Under the pieces are notes generated by a model. The model searched no databases. It had not been told where the DNA came from and saw only the letters and a program-made list of their open reading frames with translations. Both the position numbers and the translations under genes were made by a program. A stretch of DNA of 64,000 nt from Opitutia bacterium (GTDB taxonomy: Bacteria > Verrucomicrobiota > Verrucomicrobiia > Opitutales > Opitutaceae): the NCBI GenBank assembly GCA_016217545.1, contig JACRHT010000002.1, positions 434,001-498,000 on the forward strand, read 5' to 3'. Positions 50,863-60,585 of the stretch are shown one piece after another. Numbering within the stretch: position 1 is the first letter of the stretch; the number at the start of each line of letters is the position of its first letter.

Positions 50863-52383
50863 ATGAACTGGCTGAAACAACTCGCCGCCCGCCTGCAGCG
50901 GCTCTGGCACACCGACATCTGGGCGGCTGCGACCGCTCGCGATCGCTCGATGAAGGGCCGCGCTTACGCGGTGCTGCGCGTGCTCTCGATCACGATCTCC
51001 GGCTTGCAGGAACTCAAGGTCGCTGCGCGCGCCGCGGCGCTCAGCTACAGTTCGCTGCTCGGGCTCGGCCCGCTCGTCGCGCTGACGGTGCTCATCGCGG
51101 GCTTCGCGCTCGGCGACCGCGATCCCGTCATCCTCGCGCGCAGCCTCAACAACATCATCTCGTTCGTCGCGCCGCAGGTCGCGCAATACGATCGCGCCGC
51201 CTCCGCCGCCGACGCCGAACACGATGCCACGACGGAATTGCGCGCGGCCCCGCCGCCCGGTCAGCAAGTCGCGGCCGTGACGCAGCCCGACCCCGAGCTC
51301 GTCAAATTCATCACGCACCTCATCGAGAGCTCACGCTCCGGCGCCGCCGGCGCGCTCGGCCTGCTCACGCTGCTCATCATCGCCGTGCAACTGTTCACGA
51401 CGGTCGAGAACGCCTTCAACGACATCTGGGGCGTCCGCCGCGGGCGCAGCTGGCTCACGCGCATCGTCTACTACTGGACCGTCATCACGCTGGGTGCACT
51501 GCTGTTCTTCACGTCGTTCACGCTGCTCTCCGCCGGCACGTTCATCGGCGTTTTTCTCGAGCGTCTCCCGATGGGCGGGCACCTGAAGGCGCTGTTCGCG
51601 TGGATGCTGCCCTCGTCGTCGGCCGCGCTGCTTGTGATCGTCCTGACGCTCTTCTACCGCGCCATCCCGAACACCCGCGTGCGCTGGAGCGCCGCGCTCA
51701 TCGGCGCGATCGTCGTCACTGCGCTGCTGCTGCTGAACAACACCCTCGCGTTCCTCTACTTCAAACGCGTCGTTCTCTCCAAAAGCCTCTACGGCTCCGT
51801 CGCGCTGCCGATCGTGCTGATGCTCGGGCTCTACATCTTCTGGTTCTTCGTCCTTGTCGGCGGGCAGATCACCTACGCGGTGCAAAACGTCCACTACCGC
51901 AGCAGCCAGACGGCGTGGCACAGCCTCAACCATTTCGCCCGCGAGAGCTTGTCCCTGCTCGTGCTGCTATTGATCGCGCGGCGCTTCAAGGAGTGCCTGC
52001 CGCCCTACTCCGTCACGCAACTCGCCCAACGCATCCGCGTGCCCTCTCAGGTGCTCAACGAGAGCCTCAACCGCCTCTGCGATCTTCAACTCATCGCGCA
52101 GCTCCCCTCCGCCGAGGACAAGGACCCGAACGACTACCGCTACCAGCCCGCGCGGCCGCTCAACAAGGTCACGCTGCTCCAGTTCCAGCAGCTCTTCGTC
52201 CACTACGGCGAATCGCCCAGCGGCGAGATGCTCGACAGCGTCGACCCCATCCTCGCGCACTACCACGCGCGCCTCGCAGCCGCGCTTCCCGAGGCGATCG
52301 GCGGCCGCTCGCTCGACGAGCTCCTCGAGAACTTCGAATCCACGGCCACGCGCGCGCCGTTCGCCGCGCCGGAAAATCGCTAG
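50863..52383 (+). CDS. YihY/BrkB-family inner-membrane protein with C-terminal wHTH-like domain
   Basis: A 506-residue protein. The YihY/BrkB core shows ARAAALSYSSLLGLGPLVAL, GLLTLLIIAVQLFTTVENAFNDIWGVRRGRSW and FYRAIPNTRVRWSAALIGAIV, and then GLYIFWFFVLVGGQITYAVQ, with six helices. An unusual Gln/Asp-rich periplasmic loop is at about 108-140. The last 120 residues form a winged-helix-like domain (QLAQRIRVPSQVLNESLNRLCD), found in longer members. The family was once called RNase BN, an attribution later withdrawn; its role is uncertain, linked to envelope integrity or transport. A hairpin follows. Confidence 0.88.
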   Translation: MNWLKQLAARLQRLWHTDIWAAATARDRSMKGRAYAVLRVLSITISGLQELKVAARAAALSYSSLLGLGPLVALTVLIAGFALGDRDPVILARSLNNIISFVAPQVAQYDRAASAADAEHDATTELRAAPPPGQQVAAVTQPDPELVKFITHLIESSRSGAAGALGLLTLLIIAVQLFTTVENAFNDIWGVRRGRSWLTRIVYYWTVITLGALLFFTSFTLLSAGTFIGVFLERLPMGGHLKALFAWMLPSSSAALLVIVLTLFYRAIPNTRVRWSAALIGAIVVTALLLLNNTLAFLYFKRVVLSKSLYGSVALPIVLMLGLYIFWFFVLVGGQITYAVQNVHYRSSQTAWHSLNHFARESLSLLVLLLIARRFKECLPPYSVTQLAQRIRVPSQVLNESLNRLCDLQLIAQLPSAEDKDPNDYRYQPARPLNKVTLLQFQQLFVHYGESPSGEMLDSVDPILAHYHARLAAALPEAIGGRSLDELLENFESTATRAPFAAPENR

Positions 52384-52403
52384 CGCGACCGGCTAAACGC
52401 AAA

Positions 52404-52435
52404 CCGCTCGTCTGGCTGAACATCCAGACGAGCGG
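52404..52435. terminator. Perfect 12-bp hairpin after the yihY-like gene
   Basis: CCGCTCGTCTGG (52404-52415) pairs perfectly with CCAGACGAGCGG (52424-52435) around an 8-nt loop. No T-run follows, so termination is likely but not certain. The rest of 52384-52563 shows no gene. Confidence 0.6.
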
Positions 52436-52563
52436 CACGTAGTGCTAAACTTAGTCGAGTTCAAAAACCCAACACGCGGCTCGGAGAGTAGCGCATCGGT
52501 GCCTCCACCGTCTGTAGGACCGGGGATAATCCTTCTGTCAGGCGCGCCCGGACGCCTCGCGCA

Positions 52564-53214
52564 TCACAACACGCCTTCGGTCCAACGGACCGCCGCGCGC
52601 ATGAGTTCCGTCGCATCGGCGAGGCCGAGCTTGTCTTTGATCCGCGCCTGATACTCCTGCACCGTTTTCATGCTCACGCCCAGGTCCGTCGCGATGCGCT
52701 TGGTCGCATGGCCCTCGCCCATCCGGCGAAACACCTCGAGCTCACGATCGCTCAGGGCATCGACCGAGCCGGGGGCATTGCGGCGACCCACCATGCGCTC
52801 GGCCAGGCGGGAGAGCACTTCTGGATTCGCATAAACGCTGCCGCTGCGCACCGTGCGGATTGCCTCCACGATGCGGGTCGTCGACTCGCGCTTCATCACA
52901 TAGCCGGCCGCGCCCGCGCGCAGCGCCCGCTCCACTTGCGCGAGCTCCTCGTGCATCGACAGCACGATGACCTGCACGGCGGGCAACTGCGCCCGCAGGT
53001 CCTTGATCAAATCGAGGCCCGTGCCGGAGCGCAGCGTGAGATCGACGATCGCAATGTCCGGCGCCGAAGCGCGCATCGCCGCCAGAGCGCTTGCGGCGTC
53101 TTCGGCCTGCCCGACGACTTCGAAACCGGGCTCGCTGCGCAGCAACTGTTCGAGCCACTCGCGCACCAACGGGTGATCATCGACCAGGAAGATTCGAATC
53201 GTCTCTGTTTTCAT
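52564..53214 (-). CDS. NarL/FixJ-family response regulator
   Basis: A 216-residue two-component regulator. The receiver domain has the acidic pair in FLVDDHPLVREWLEQ, the phosphoacceptor Asp58 in APDIAIVDLTL and the conserved Lys in GAAGYVMKRES. The LuxR-type helix-turn-helix is LSDRELEVFRRMGEGHATKRIATDLGVSMKTVQEY. ATG 53212-53214 is the family start and lies inside the 3' end of the kinase gene (38-nt overlap), so the pair is translationally coupled. Targets are unknown. Confidence 0.93.
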   Translation of the reverse strand: MKTETIRIFLVDDHPLVREWLEQLLRSEPGFEVVGQAEDAASALAAMRASAPDIAIVDLTLRSGTGLDLIKDLRAQLPAVQVIVLSMHEELAQVERALRAGAAGYVMKRESTTRIVEAIRTVRSGSVYANPEVLSRLAERMVGRRNAPGSVDALSDRELEVFRRMGEGHATKRIATDLGVSMKTVQEYQARIKDKLGLADATELMRAAVRWTEGVL

Positions 53215-54355
53215 GGGAAATCCTGCTGCCGTTCTCCCGCCCGAGCGGCACGGCACACACGATCCGCGTGCCCCGGCCGAGTTGCGAGCTGATGAGGAGC
53301 CGCGAGCCAAGATGCTCCGCGCGGTGACGCATGATGCGCAGCCCCATCCCCGCCGTCCGCTCGTCGTCCGGTCGCAACCCGCGCCCATTGTCTTCGACGG
53401 CAACCACCAACTCCTGACCTTCCTGGTGCAACGTCACCGTCACGCGCCCCGCGCCACTGTGCCGGCAAGCGTTGCGCGCCGCTTCCTGCGCAATGCGGAA
53501 CACCTGCGCCGCCACCGAGGCGTCCGCGAGCCCTGCCGGGGTCTCGACGCTGGCCACGCATTCCACCTTGGGGAATTGCTGCCGCAACCCTGCGCACAGC
53601 TCGACCAGCTCCGACGGCAAACGCGCGGGCTCGATCCGTTCGAGCAACAGGCCCCGGGCGAGCTGACGCGTCTGCGCGATGCCCTGCTCCACCAAGTCGG
53701 CAATTTTGCGCGCCTCGCGCGCGCCGTTCTCGTCGTGTGCGTGCAGCCGCTGCGCCAGCACCTGAGCCGCCATCGCCGTGCCCACGAGATGTTGACCGAG
53801 CTGGTCGTGCAATTCGCGTCCCATCGCGCTGCGTTCGCTTTCACTGAGTTCGAGCAGGTCGCGCTGCACCTCTTGCCGTTTCAGGGTCTCGCGCTCCAAT
53901 TCGGCCGTGCGCTCGATCACGCGCTGCTCCAGCTGGCGGTGCAGCAGGATCAGCGCGTGCAAGATCCAGATCACGGTGAAATACATCAGCAGCGCCGTGG
54001 CGGAGTTCCACCACAGCCACGTCTGGTGCCATGCTCTCGGATCGTCGGTGAGATCGGCCATGACGCGCACCAGCCAGCTCACAATCGCCATCGTCGATCC
54101 CGCGCCGACACCCAGCCAGAGCACCGACAACGCGACGGGGAACAGATAAAAGAAGCCCATCGAGACGCGCGTGCCGGTCACGTAGTCGACCCAGCCGATC
54201 GCCGCGAGGAACAGTCCAATCCACGCGAAGGCCGCACGCCGACCGCCCTTCGGCAAACCGGTCAGACGCTGCATCGTCCAATCGGTCAAGCGTCCCCAGC
54301 CACGCGCCGCGGCGGAACGGGAGTCGCGGTTCGGTGAGACCATGCCCGATTGCAT
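53177..54355 (-). CDS. Sensor histidine kinase, HisKA_3 type
   Basis: A 392-residue membrane kinase paired with the NarL-type regulator. An N-terminal sensor region with about four helices (AFAWIGLFLAAIGWVDYVTG through YFTVIWILHALILL) leads to a coiled coil (RQLEQRVIERTAELERE). The HisKA_3 dimerisation motif is SAMGRELHDQLGQHL with the phosphoacceptor His. The HATPase domain shows RIAQEAARNACRHSGA (N box), VEDNGRG (G1) and GMGLRIMRHRAEHL (G2). Start ATG 54353-54355 is one choice; another ATG is four codons later and one is 21 codons earlier. Signal unknown. Confidence 0.9.
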   Translation of the reverse strand: MQSGMVSPNRDSRSAAARGWGRLTDWTMQRLTGLPKGGRRAAFAWIGLFLAAIGWVDYVTGTRVSMGFFYLFPVALSVLWLGVGAGSTMAIVSWLVRVMADLTDDPRAWHQTWLWWNSATALLMYFTVIWILHALILLHRQLEQRVIERTAELERETLKRQEVQRDLLELSESERSAMGRELHDQLGQHLVGTAMAAQVLAQRLHAHDENGAREARKIADLVEQGIAQTRQLARGLLLERIEPARLPSELVELCAGLRQQFPKVECVASVETPAGLADASVAAQVFRIAQEAARNACRHSGAGRVTVTLHQEGQELVVAVEDNGRGLRPDDERTAGMGLRIMRHRAEHLGSRLLISSQLGRGTRIVCAVPLGRENGSRISHENRDDSNLPGR

Positions 54356-54461
54356 GACGCGCGCCGCGCGCCGCCAATTGTTTTCTGAGTGAAAATCTGT
54401 CCGCCGCCGCCCGACCATCCGCGCCGATTTTCCCTGACGGCGCCTCCGCCCTAACCGACGG

Positions 54462-54490
54462 TTGACAGCCCCCCGGGCGCAGCCTAGCCA
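54462..54490 (+). promoter_or_regulatory. Candidate sigma-70 promoter of the PpiD-like gene
   Basis: TTGACA (54462-54467), 17-nt spacer, TAGCCA (54485-54490). The -35 is perfect and the -10 weak. The ATG follows 15 nt after the -10, so the leader would be very short. Confidence 0.5.
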
Positions 54491-54505
54491 GAACGTTTCC
54501 ATTCC

Positions 54506-56173
54506 ATGATTTCCTGGATTCAAACCTACTTCCAGAAGCACTTCCGCACCGTCTTCGCGGTTCTCCTGGGCGTCACCATCATCTCGTTCGTCTTCACGAT
54601 CGGCGCCGCCCCCGGCATCGGCCGCGCCGGCAACAAGCTCCTCGAACAGCGGTTCTACGGCCACAATTTGGGCAACGAGCAGGAAGCCCGCCGCGTCTTC
54701 CGCGACGGCAACTTCTCCGCCCAGCTCCGCGGCGCCTACCAAGCCTCCAGCGCGCAGCTGCAGGAATACTCGCTCGGTCGCATCGCCGGCCTCGCGCTCG
54801 CCGACGAACTCCACGTCCCCGCGCCCACCGAGAAGGAACTCGGCGCGTTCATCGGCAACCTCCCCGCCTTCAAGAACGAGCAAGGCAACTTCGACCAGGC
54901 CCGCTACAAGCAATTCGAAGACAGCCTCAAGACCTCCCGCGAGTTCACCATCGCCGACGCCAACCGCGTCTTCCGCGACGACGCGCGCCTCGAAGCCGTC
55001 GGCAAAATCATCTCCGGCCCCGGCTACGTGCTGCCCTCCGACGTCGCCGAGCAGCTGAAGCGCAGCGACGCCACCTGGTCGCTCGCCGTCGCCTCCTGGG
55101 ACTACGCCTCCTTCGACGCCGGCGTGCAGGCCAACGACGTGGCACTCCAAAAATTCTTCGACGAAAACGCGTTTCGCTACGAAGTCCCCGCCCGTCCGAA
55201 GCTGAGCATCGTCGAGTTCAAGACCGCGGAGTTCGTTCCGCCCGTCGCCCCGACCGAGCAGGAAATGCGCGCGTTCTACGAGCAGAACAAAGCCCGCTTC
55301 CCCGCGCCCGCGGACGACAAGAAGGACGCCACCAAGCTCGCCGACGCCGCCAAGACCGCGACCGACGACTTCCCGAAAGTCCGCGCCCAAGTCGAACAGG
55401 TCCTGAAGGACGCCGCCGGCCGCAGCCGCGCCTCGAAAGCCGCCAACGACTTCACCGTCGCCGTCTACGAGCGCAAAGTCGCCGCCAACTCCGCCGACCT
55501 CGCCGCGCTCCTCACCGCGCAGCACCGCACCGCCGTGCAGCTCCAGCCCTTCACCTTCGACAACCCGCCGGCCGACCGCCCGTGGCTCTCGAACTACGCC
55601 GAGCAAATCTCGCGCCTCAACAAGGACCGCTTCTTCTCCGATCCCGTCCCGTCGCCCGAAGGCTACATCGTCCTCCTCTGGAACGATGCCCTCCCGAGCC
55701 ACAAGCCGATGCTCGGCGAAGTGAAGGACAAGGTCACCGCCGACTACAAGGAAGCCGAGAAGCGCAAGCGCTTCGTCGAAGCCGGCAAGGCCCTCCGCGC
55801 CAAGCTCCAGGTCGCCGCCAAATCCGGCAAGTTCGAGGACGTCGCCAAAGCCGAGAAGCTCGACGTGAAGTCCTACGCCAACTTCTCCGTCCGCCAGCCG
55901 CCGCAAGACCTCCCCTACGCCGCCTACGGCGCGATCCAGACGTTCCTCGACAAGGGTGAAGTCTCCGAGATGGTCGCCACCGGCGACAAGGGCGTCTTCA
56001 CGCTCGTCGTCGATCGCAAGCTCCCCGACACCTCGACCGCCAACCCGCGCTACGCCGAGATTCAAAAGCAGCTCGCGCAATACACCGCGGCCGCCAACGA
56101 GAGCGCCACGCTCTCCGCCCTCGTCGAAGCCGAGCTGAAGAAGAACGCGCCCGCGAAAAACGCCGCGCCCTGA
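54506..56173 (+). CDS. PpiD/SurA-like periplasmic foldase (SurA_N + parvulin-like)
   Basis: A 555-residue membrane-anchored chaperone. One N-terminal helix (FRTVFAVLLGVTIISFVFT) is followed by a SurA-N-like chaperone domain (LADELHVPAPTEKELGAFI and FDQARYKQFEDSLKTSREF), the usual PpiD layout. The C-terminal half has a parvulin-like region with PVPSPEGYIVLLWNDALPSHKPM, but classic active-site His/Cys residues are not evident, so it may act only as a chaperone, as E. coli PpiD largely does. Rich in Ala/Lys. Its own promoter and a UUCG-loop terminator frame it. Confidence 0.85.
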   Translation: MISWIQTYFQKHFRTVFAVLLGVTIISFVFTIGAAPGIGRAGNKLLEQRFYGHNLGNEQEARRVFRDGNFSAQLRGAYQASSAQLQEYSLGRIAGLALADELHVPAPTEKELGAFIGNLPAFKNEQGNFDQARYKQFEDSLKTSREFTIADANRVFRDDARLEAVGKIISGPGYVLPSDVAEQLKRSDATWSLAVASWDYASFDAGVQANDVALQKFFDENAFRYEVPARPKLSIVEFKTAEFVPPVAPTEQEMRAFYEQNKARFPAPADDKKDATKLADAAKTATDDFPKVRAQVEQVLKDAAGRSRASKAANDFTVAVYERKVAANSADLAALLTAQHRTAVQLQPFTFDNPPADRPWLSNYAEQISRLNKDRFFSDPVPSPEGYIVLLWNDALPSHKPMLGEVKDKVTADYKEAEKRKRFVEAGKALRAKLQVAAKSGKFEDVAKAEKLDVKSYANFSVRQPPQDLPYAAYGAIQTFLDKGEVSEMVATGDKGVFTLVVDRKLPDTSTANPRYAEIQKQLAQYTAAANESATLSALVEAELKKNAPAKNAAP

Positions 56174-56202
56174 CCACGCGCCAAGTCGCGTCGCATTTCC
56201 CA

Positions 56203-56234
56203 GGGGCGCAGTTCGCTGCGCCCCTTCGTTTTTT
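56203..56234 (+). terminator. Rho-independent terminator with UUCG tetraloop
   Basis: GGGGCGCAG (56203-56211), TTCG loop, CTGCGCCCC (56216-56224), then TTCGTTTTTT. It is 30 nt after the PpiD-like stop codon. Confidence 0.9.
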
Positions 56235-56452
56235 CCCACCGCTCGATCCGCGTCCCCCGCGTAACTCGCTGGCCAGCACGCCGTCTATCCCGTCGAATGA
56301 CCGCCCGCCCGCAATCACCCTGCCCCGCCGACGGCGGCCCGCATACTCGGTGACATCGCAGGGTTTGCGCGCCACTTCGCGTATCACTCCGCAAAATCAT
56401 CCAACTTTCGCGCCGCCCGCGTGTCCTTTTCCCACCACTTTCCGTTAACCGA

Positions 56453-57925
56453 ATGAACCTCCGCCGCCTCGCCCTCGCCTCCACGGCCCTCCTCGTCTCC
56501 GCCCTCGGTCTCGCCGCGCAAACCGCCGCTCCCGCGCCGGGCAGCCTCACGGTCGACGAAGCCATCAAGCGCGCGCTCCAGCGCAACTTCACCCTCGAGG
56601 CCGGCCGCCTCAGCCCGCAGATCGCGAAGGACCAGATCGACATCGCGCAGAGCACCTACCTGCCGAATTTCTCTTTCTCCACCTCCCGCGGCCTCTCCCG
56701 CACCACGCAGGACGGCACCACGCCCGGCACCAAGGTCAAGACCGGCGACACGCGCTTCAGCGTCAGTGAGGTCTTCCAAACCGGCACCACCGCCTCCGTC
56801 AGCACCAAGCTCGACCGCACCGAGACCTCCTACTTTTCCGCCGTCAACCCGGCCTACAATTCCGACCTCACCGTCTCCGTCCGCCAGCCGCTCCTCGCCG
56901 GCGCCGGCCTCGAAGTGAACCGCGCCCCCATCAAGCGCGCCCAGATCGGCCTCGAACGCGCCAACCTCAACTACGAAGCCAGCGTCCTCGACATCATCCA
57001 GCGCACCGAGAACGCCTACTACGCCCTCGCCTACGCCCGCGAGCAGCGCGAGGTCTTCAAGTTCTCCCTCGCCCTCGCCGAGCGCCTGCTCGACGAAGCC
57101 AAGACCCGCCGCCAGACCGGCGTCGCCACCGACCTAGATGTCCTCCAAGCCGACGTCGGCGTCGCCAACGCCCGTCGCAGCCTCCTTCTCTCCGAGCAGA
57201 ACGTGAAGGACTCCGAGGAAGCCCTGCTCGCGCTGATCGGCCAATTCGAACTCGATTCCGTCGTCGGCACCGTCGCCCTCCCCTCCGCCGCGCCGGAGAT
57301 TCCCACCTTCGCCTCGTCCTACAACGCCGCGAAGCTCCACCAGCCCGACTACATTTCCGCCAAGCTCCTGCTCGACCAACTCCAGCTCGACGCCCGCGTC
57401 GCCAAGAGCAACCGCCTCCCCGACGTCAGCGTCGGCGGCGCCGTCGGCTTCAATTCCTACCCGTCCACCCGCAGCTACTCCTCCGCCGTCAGCAGCGCGC
57501 TCGATCGCGACAGCAACTCGTGGCAGGTCGACCTCGCCGTCAATCTCCCGTGGGGCCAGAAAGCCGACCGCGCCCGCTACCGCCAGGCCCTCGCCACCGT
57601 CACCCAGCAGGAGATCAGCGTCCGCTCGCTCGAGCAGACCATCGAGGTGCAAGTTCGCGCCGCCGTTCGCGCCGTCGAGACCAACACCGAAAGCGTGAAA
57701 ATCTCCGCGCAGGCCCGCCAGCTGAGCGAGAAGCAATACGAACTCGAGCAAGCGCGCTTCACCGCCGGCCTCTCGACTTCCCGCCGTGTCCTCGAAGCGC
57801 AGAACGACCTCGAAACCGCCCGAGTCAACGAACTCCAAGCCAAGGTCGCGCTCCGCAATTCCTACACCGCGCTCTACCGCCTCGAAGGCAGCGCGCTCCA
57901 GCGCTACGGCCTGACGCTGCAATGA
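56453..57925 (+). CDS. TolC-family outer-membrane efflux protein
   Basis: A 490-residue outer-membrane channel protein. A signal peptide (LASTALLVSALGLAAQ) is followed by two repeats of the OEP fold. SLTVDEAIKRALQRNFTLE and ARFTAGLSTSRRVLEAQNDLETARVNEL are the recognisable repeat starts and helical segments; SVRQPLLAGAGLEVNRAPIKRA and TGVATDLDVLQADVGVANARRS are typical of TolC proteins with RND or ABC partners. No pump or adaptor gene is adjacent. It carries a repeat element and a terminator directly after the stop. Confidence 0.9.
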   Translation: MNLRRLALASTALLVSALGLAAQTAAPAPGSLTVDEAIKRALQRNFTLEAGRLSPQIAKDQIDIAQSTYLPNFSFSTSRGLSRTTQDGTTPGTKVKTGDTRFSVSEVFQTGTTASVSTKLDRTETSYFSAVNPAYNSDLTVSVRQPLLAGAGLEVNRAPIKRAQIGLERANLNYEASVLDIIQRTENAYYALAYAREQREVFKFSLALAERLLDEAKTRRQTGVATDLDVLQADVGVANARRSLLLSEQNVKDSEEALLALIGQFELDSVVGTVALPSAAPEIPTFASSYNAAKLHQPDYISAKLLLDQLQLDARVAKSNRLPDVSVGGAVGFNSYPSTRSYSSAVSSALDRDSNSWQVDLAVNLPWGQKADRARYRQALATVTQQEISVRSLEQTIEVQVRAAVRAVETNTESVKISAQARQLSEKQYELEQARFTAGLSTSRRVLEAQNDLETARVNELQAKVALRNSYTALYRLEGSALQRYGLTLQ

Positions 57926-57953
57926 GGTAGGGGCGGTTGCCCCAACCGCCCTA
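57926..57953 (+). repeat. GGTAGGG hairpin repeat after the tolC-like gene
   Basis: Beginning immediately after the TGA stop: GGTAGGG lead, then GGCGGTTG pairing with CAACCGCC around a short CCC loop. Same architecture as the copies at 38447 and 38527, with different, compensated arms. Confidence 0.75.
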
Positions 57954-57975
57954 AAAGCTACGCCGCCTGAAACCA

Positions 57976-58000
57976 AGCCCCGCACCCCGCGGGGCTTTTT
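57976..58000 (+). terminator. Rho-independent terminator of the tolC-like gene
   Basis: GCCCCGC (57977-57983) pairs with GCGGGGC (57989-57995), followed by TTTTT. Confidence 0.85.
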
Positions 58001-58006
58001 CATTTC

Positions 58007-58041
58007 CTACTCACTACTCGCTACCCGCTACTCGCTACTCA
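58007..58041 (+). repeat. Heptanucleotide repeat array (5 x CTACTCN-like)
   Basis: Five consecutive 7-bp units: CTACTCA, CTACTCG, CTACCCG, CTACTCG, CTACTCA. It lies just after the tolC-like terminator and 83 nt before the tryptophanase start. Confidence 0.85.
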
Positions 58042-58123
58042 GTCCCCCTACTCCTTTCGGCCTACCCACTTTCCATTGGCACGCGCCACGCGCGCGGCGA
58101 TATCCTGCGGGCAAAAACCCCGC

Positions 58124-59512
<1,389 letters not shown>

Positions 59513-59545
59513 GGTAGGGCGGGACCGCTGGGCTCGCCGCGAGCC
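59513..59545 (+). repeat. GGTAGGG repeat after tnaA
   Basis: GGTAGGGCGGGACC begins directly after the TGA stop, as after the tolC-like gene. A hairpin follows: GGCTCG (59531-59536) with CGAGCC (59540-59545). Together with the GC-rich sequence to about 59580 it probably terminates tnaA. Confidence 0.6.
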
Positions 59546-59655
59546 ACAGTGGAGCCCCGCTCGCTCCGCCCCTCGCCAAACCCCGCCACATCTTCGCCAA
59601 CAAACGCCACGCGCCCGCGCTCGACGACGCGCGCCGCCCGCGCCAGCTTTACGCC

Positions 59656-60375
59656 ATGGCAAAACCGTCCGCGCCTTCCACGCCGCCGCCCGCGCAACCG
59701 TCGTTCTGGATTCCCTTCCTCATGGTCGGGATCGTCGGCGCGCTGCTCGGTTCCACCGTCACCTACCTCGCGCTGCGCCCCCAACTCGATCGCGCCGCCC
59801 GCGCCTCCGCGATGCCCATCGCTGCCAACGCCAGCATGCCCGCCGATATCAATCACGCCCCGCCCGCCGACCTGACCGCCGGCATGCCGCCCGCCCAAGC
59901 CGAACGCACGCTCGGCAACTTCTACTACGACCACCAGAACTGGCCCGAAGCCATCCGCCGCTACGAATCGGCCATCAAACAGGGCAGCGATGACGCCGAC
60001 ATCCGCACCGATCTCGGCAACGCCTACCGCTTCTCTGGCCGCCCGCAGGACGCCCTTACGCAATACGAGCTCGCCCAGCGCATGAACCCGCAACACGAGT
60101 TCAGCCTCTTCAACCAAGGCGGCCTCTACTTCGAGGATCTAAAGAACACCCCCAAGGCCATCGAGACCTGGACCGCCTACCTCGCGCGTTTCCCGAACGG
60201 CACCAACGCCGCCAACGCCCGCAATCTCATCGCCCAAGCCTCCGGCGCCCCGGCGCCCCTGATGCCCGGTGGCACCGGCCCGCTCGGCGCCCCGAGCCAA
60301 CCCTCATCGCCCGGCCAAAGCCCCAACGATCAGCGCCTGTTCGACCTCATCAACGGCGCGCCCAAGAAGCCCTGA
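59656..60375 (+). CDS. TPR-repeat protein with N-terminal membrane anchor
   Basis: A 239-residue protein. A Pro/Ala-rich start and one helix (FWIPFLMVGIVGALLGSTVTYL) anchor it in the inner membrane. TPR repeats then cover about residues 85-190: AERTLGNFYYDHQNWPEAIRRYESAI, DADIRTDLGNAYRFSGRPQDAL and FSLFNQGGLYFEDLKNTPKAIETW are the helix pairs. The C-terminus is Pro/Gly/Ser-rich. TPRs mediate protein-protein contacts; the partner is unknown. The 210-nt gap to the next gene holds no recognisable gene. Confidence 0.85.
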   Translation: MAKPSAPSTPPPAQPSFWIPFLMVGIVGALLGSTVTYLALRPQLDRAARASAMPIAANASMPADINHAPPADLTAGMPPAQAERTLGNFYYDHQNWPEAIRRYESAIKQGSDDADIRTDLGNAYRFSGRPQDALTQYELAQRMNPQHEFSLFNQGGLYFEDLKNTPKAIETWTAYLARFPNGTNAANARNLIAQASGAPAPLMPGGTGPLGAPSQPSSPGQSPNDQRLFDLINGAPKKP

Positions 60376-60585
60376 GGGACCTTCGTCGCCGACCGCTGAA
60401 CGGACGCGGAAATCCGCTCAAACGGGTCACATATTTTTCCTGTTAGACGCAAAACTCCACTGGACGCAGCTGCGGCGCGCGCCTATCACCGCACGCACCT
60501 AATCGCCGGACACGACGCGCCCCACGCCTCGCCGTGATATCCACTGCCGTGGCATGGGCCGTGCACCGAACGGCGCACTGCACCA

